DNA from: Burkholderiales bacterium
GTDB taxonomy: Bacteria > Pseudomonadota > Gammaproteobacteria > Burkholderiales > SG8-39
Assembly: GCA_005777205.1 (NCBI GenBank)
Contig: SXNB01000154.1
Location: forward strand, 1 to 5,791
Reading direction: 5' to 3'
DNA: 5,791 nucleotides
Shown: positions 5,655-5,791 of the stretch, one piece after another
How the letters are laid out: every line of letters starts with the position of its first letter
Position numbering within the stretch: the stretch's first letter is position 1
Notes under the pieces: generated by a model
The model's database searches: none
Seen by the model: only the letters and a program-made list of their open reading frames with translations
What the model was told of the DNA's origin: nothing
Made by a program: the position numbers and the translations under genes

Positions 5655-5791
5655 CTTGCCCTAAACGCTGACAAGCGTGCAACTCCGTGCCATGGGCCGT
5701 GGGCCATGCTGAGGTTGGCGACCGTGAGACATAGCATACCCTGAAAGCCGGCGTCCCACACAACTCTCAAGAGGATGAGAAAACACCAAGA
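5646..5791. other. Non-coding lower-GC end segment, possible IS remnant
   Basis: Beyond the nodI homology break, the last ~145 bases are unlike the rest of the window. By hand count 5661-5791 is about 56% GC, against clearly higher values in the genes. The right tip (5761-5791) is A-rich, and no frame gives a recognisable protein on either strand. On the minus strand, TGTCAGCGTTTAGGGCAAG starts at 5673 and is followed by ATGGGGTCC. This resembles terminal repeats of IS21-family elements as I remember them, but no transposase is present and only ~30 bp separate it from nodI. It is not a complete element here. The segment could be insertion-sequence flank, an intergenic region, or DNA joined by assembly. 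Confidence 0.35.

Noticed and set aside
5317..5763. Minus-strand open frame of 148 codons spanning the nodI fragment and the end segment
   Set aside because: It is rich in His, Arg and Gly without family features and is out of frame with the clear NodI C-terminus. It crosses the junction only by chance.

Overview
The window is GC-rich and densely packed, with short intergenic gaps. Its genes and their order point to a betaproteobacterium (Burkholderiales/Rhodocyclales-like). The evidence is an isocitrate lyase of the 'HQRE..AGYFD' type, the yggS-proC-yggT cluster divergent from pilT, a stand-alone RlmL-type methyltransferase of 390 aa, and a NodI/NodJ-type exporter. This rests on remembered families; no search was run.

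Left block (1-2853). The 3' end of aceA (isocitrate lyase, + strand) runs into the window and converges on a tight minus-strand operon yggS -> proC -> yggT. The operon's stop and start codons overlap as GTGA and TGATG, which suggests translational coupling. A GC-rich hairpin sits between the convergent aceA and yggT. A 43-bp divergent spacer separates yggS from pilT.

Broken pilT (2575-2949). The N-terminal ~93 residues are clearly PilT. The reading frame then changes abruptly, without a frameshift, into ~31 unrelated, hydrophobic, fully GC3 codons and stops. The whole ATPase core (Walker A/B, Asp and His boxes) is missing. The tail looks like the 3' end of another gene, convergent with rlmL.

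Right block (2951-~5645). A minus-strand operon nodI(fragment) -> nodJ -> hemJ -> rlmL-like encodes an ABC-2 exporter, the heme enzyme HemJ (protoporphyrinogen oxidation) and an rRNA guanine-N2 methyltransferase. These are housekeeping and export genes joined by close spacing. nodI is cut off: only its C-terminal ~105 residues remain, after which the sequence switches at about 5645 to ~140 bp of lower-GC, apparently non-coding DNA. That stretch contains a motif resembling an insertion-sequence end.

The most notable signal is therefore structural. Two conserved genes (pilT, nodI) are each interrupted at a sharp junction, and these junctions bracket a ~2.8-kb block. The cause could be genomic deletion or rearrangement, perhaps IS-mediated at the right edge, or a chimeric assembly. 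I found no CRISPR array, tRNA, rRNA or convincing new defence or mobile system.
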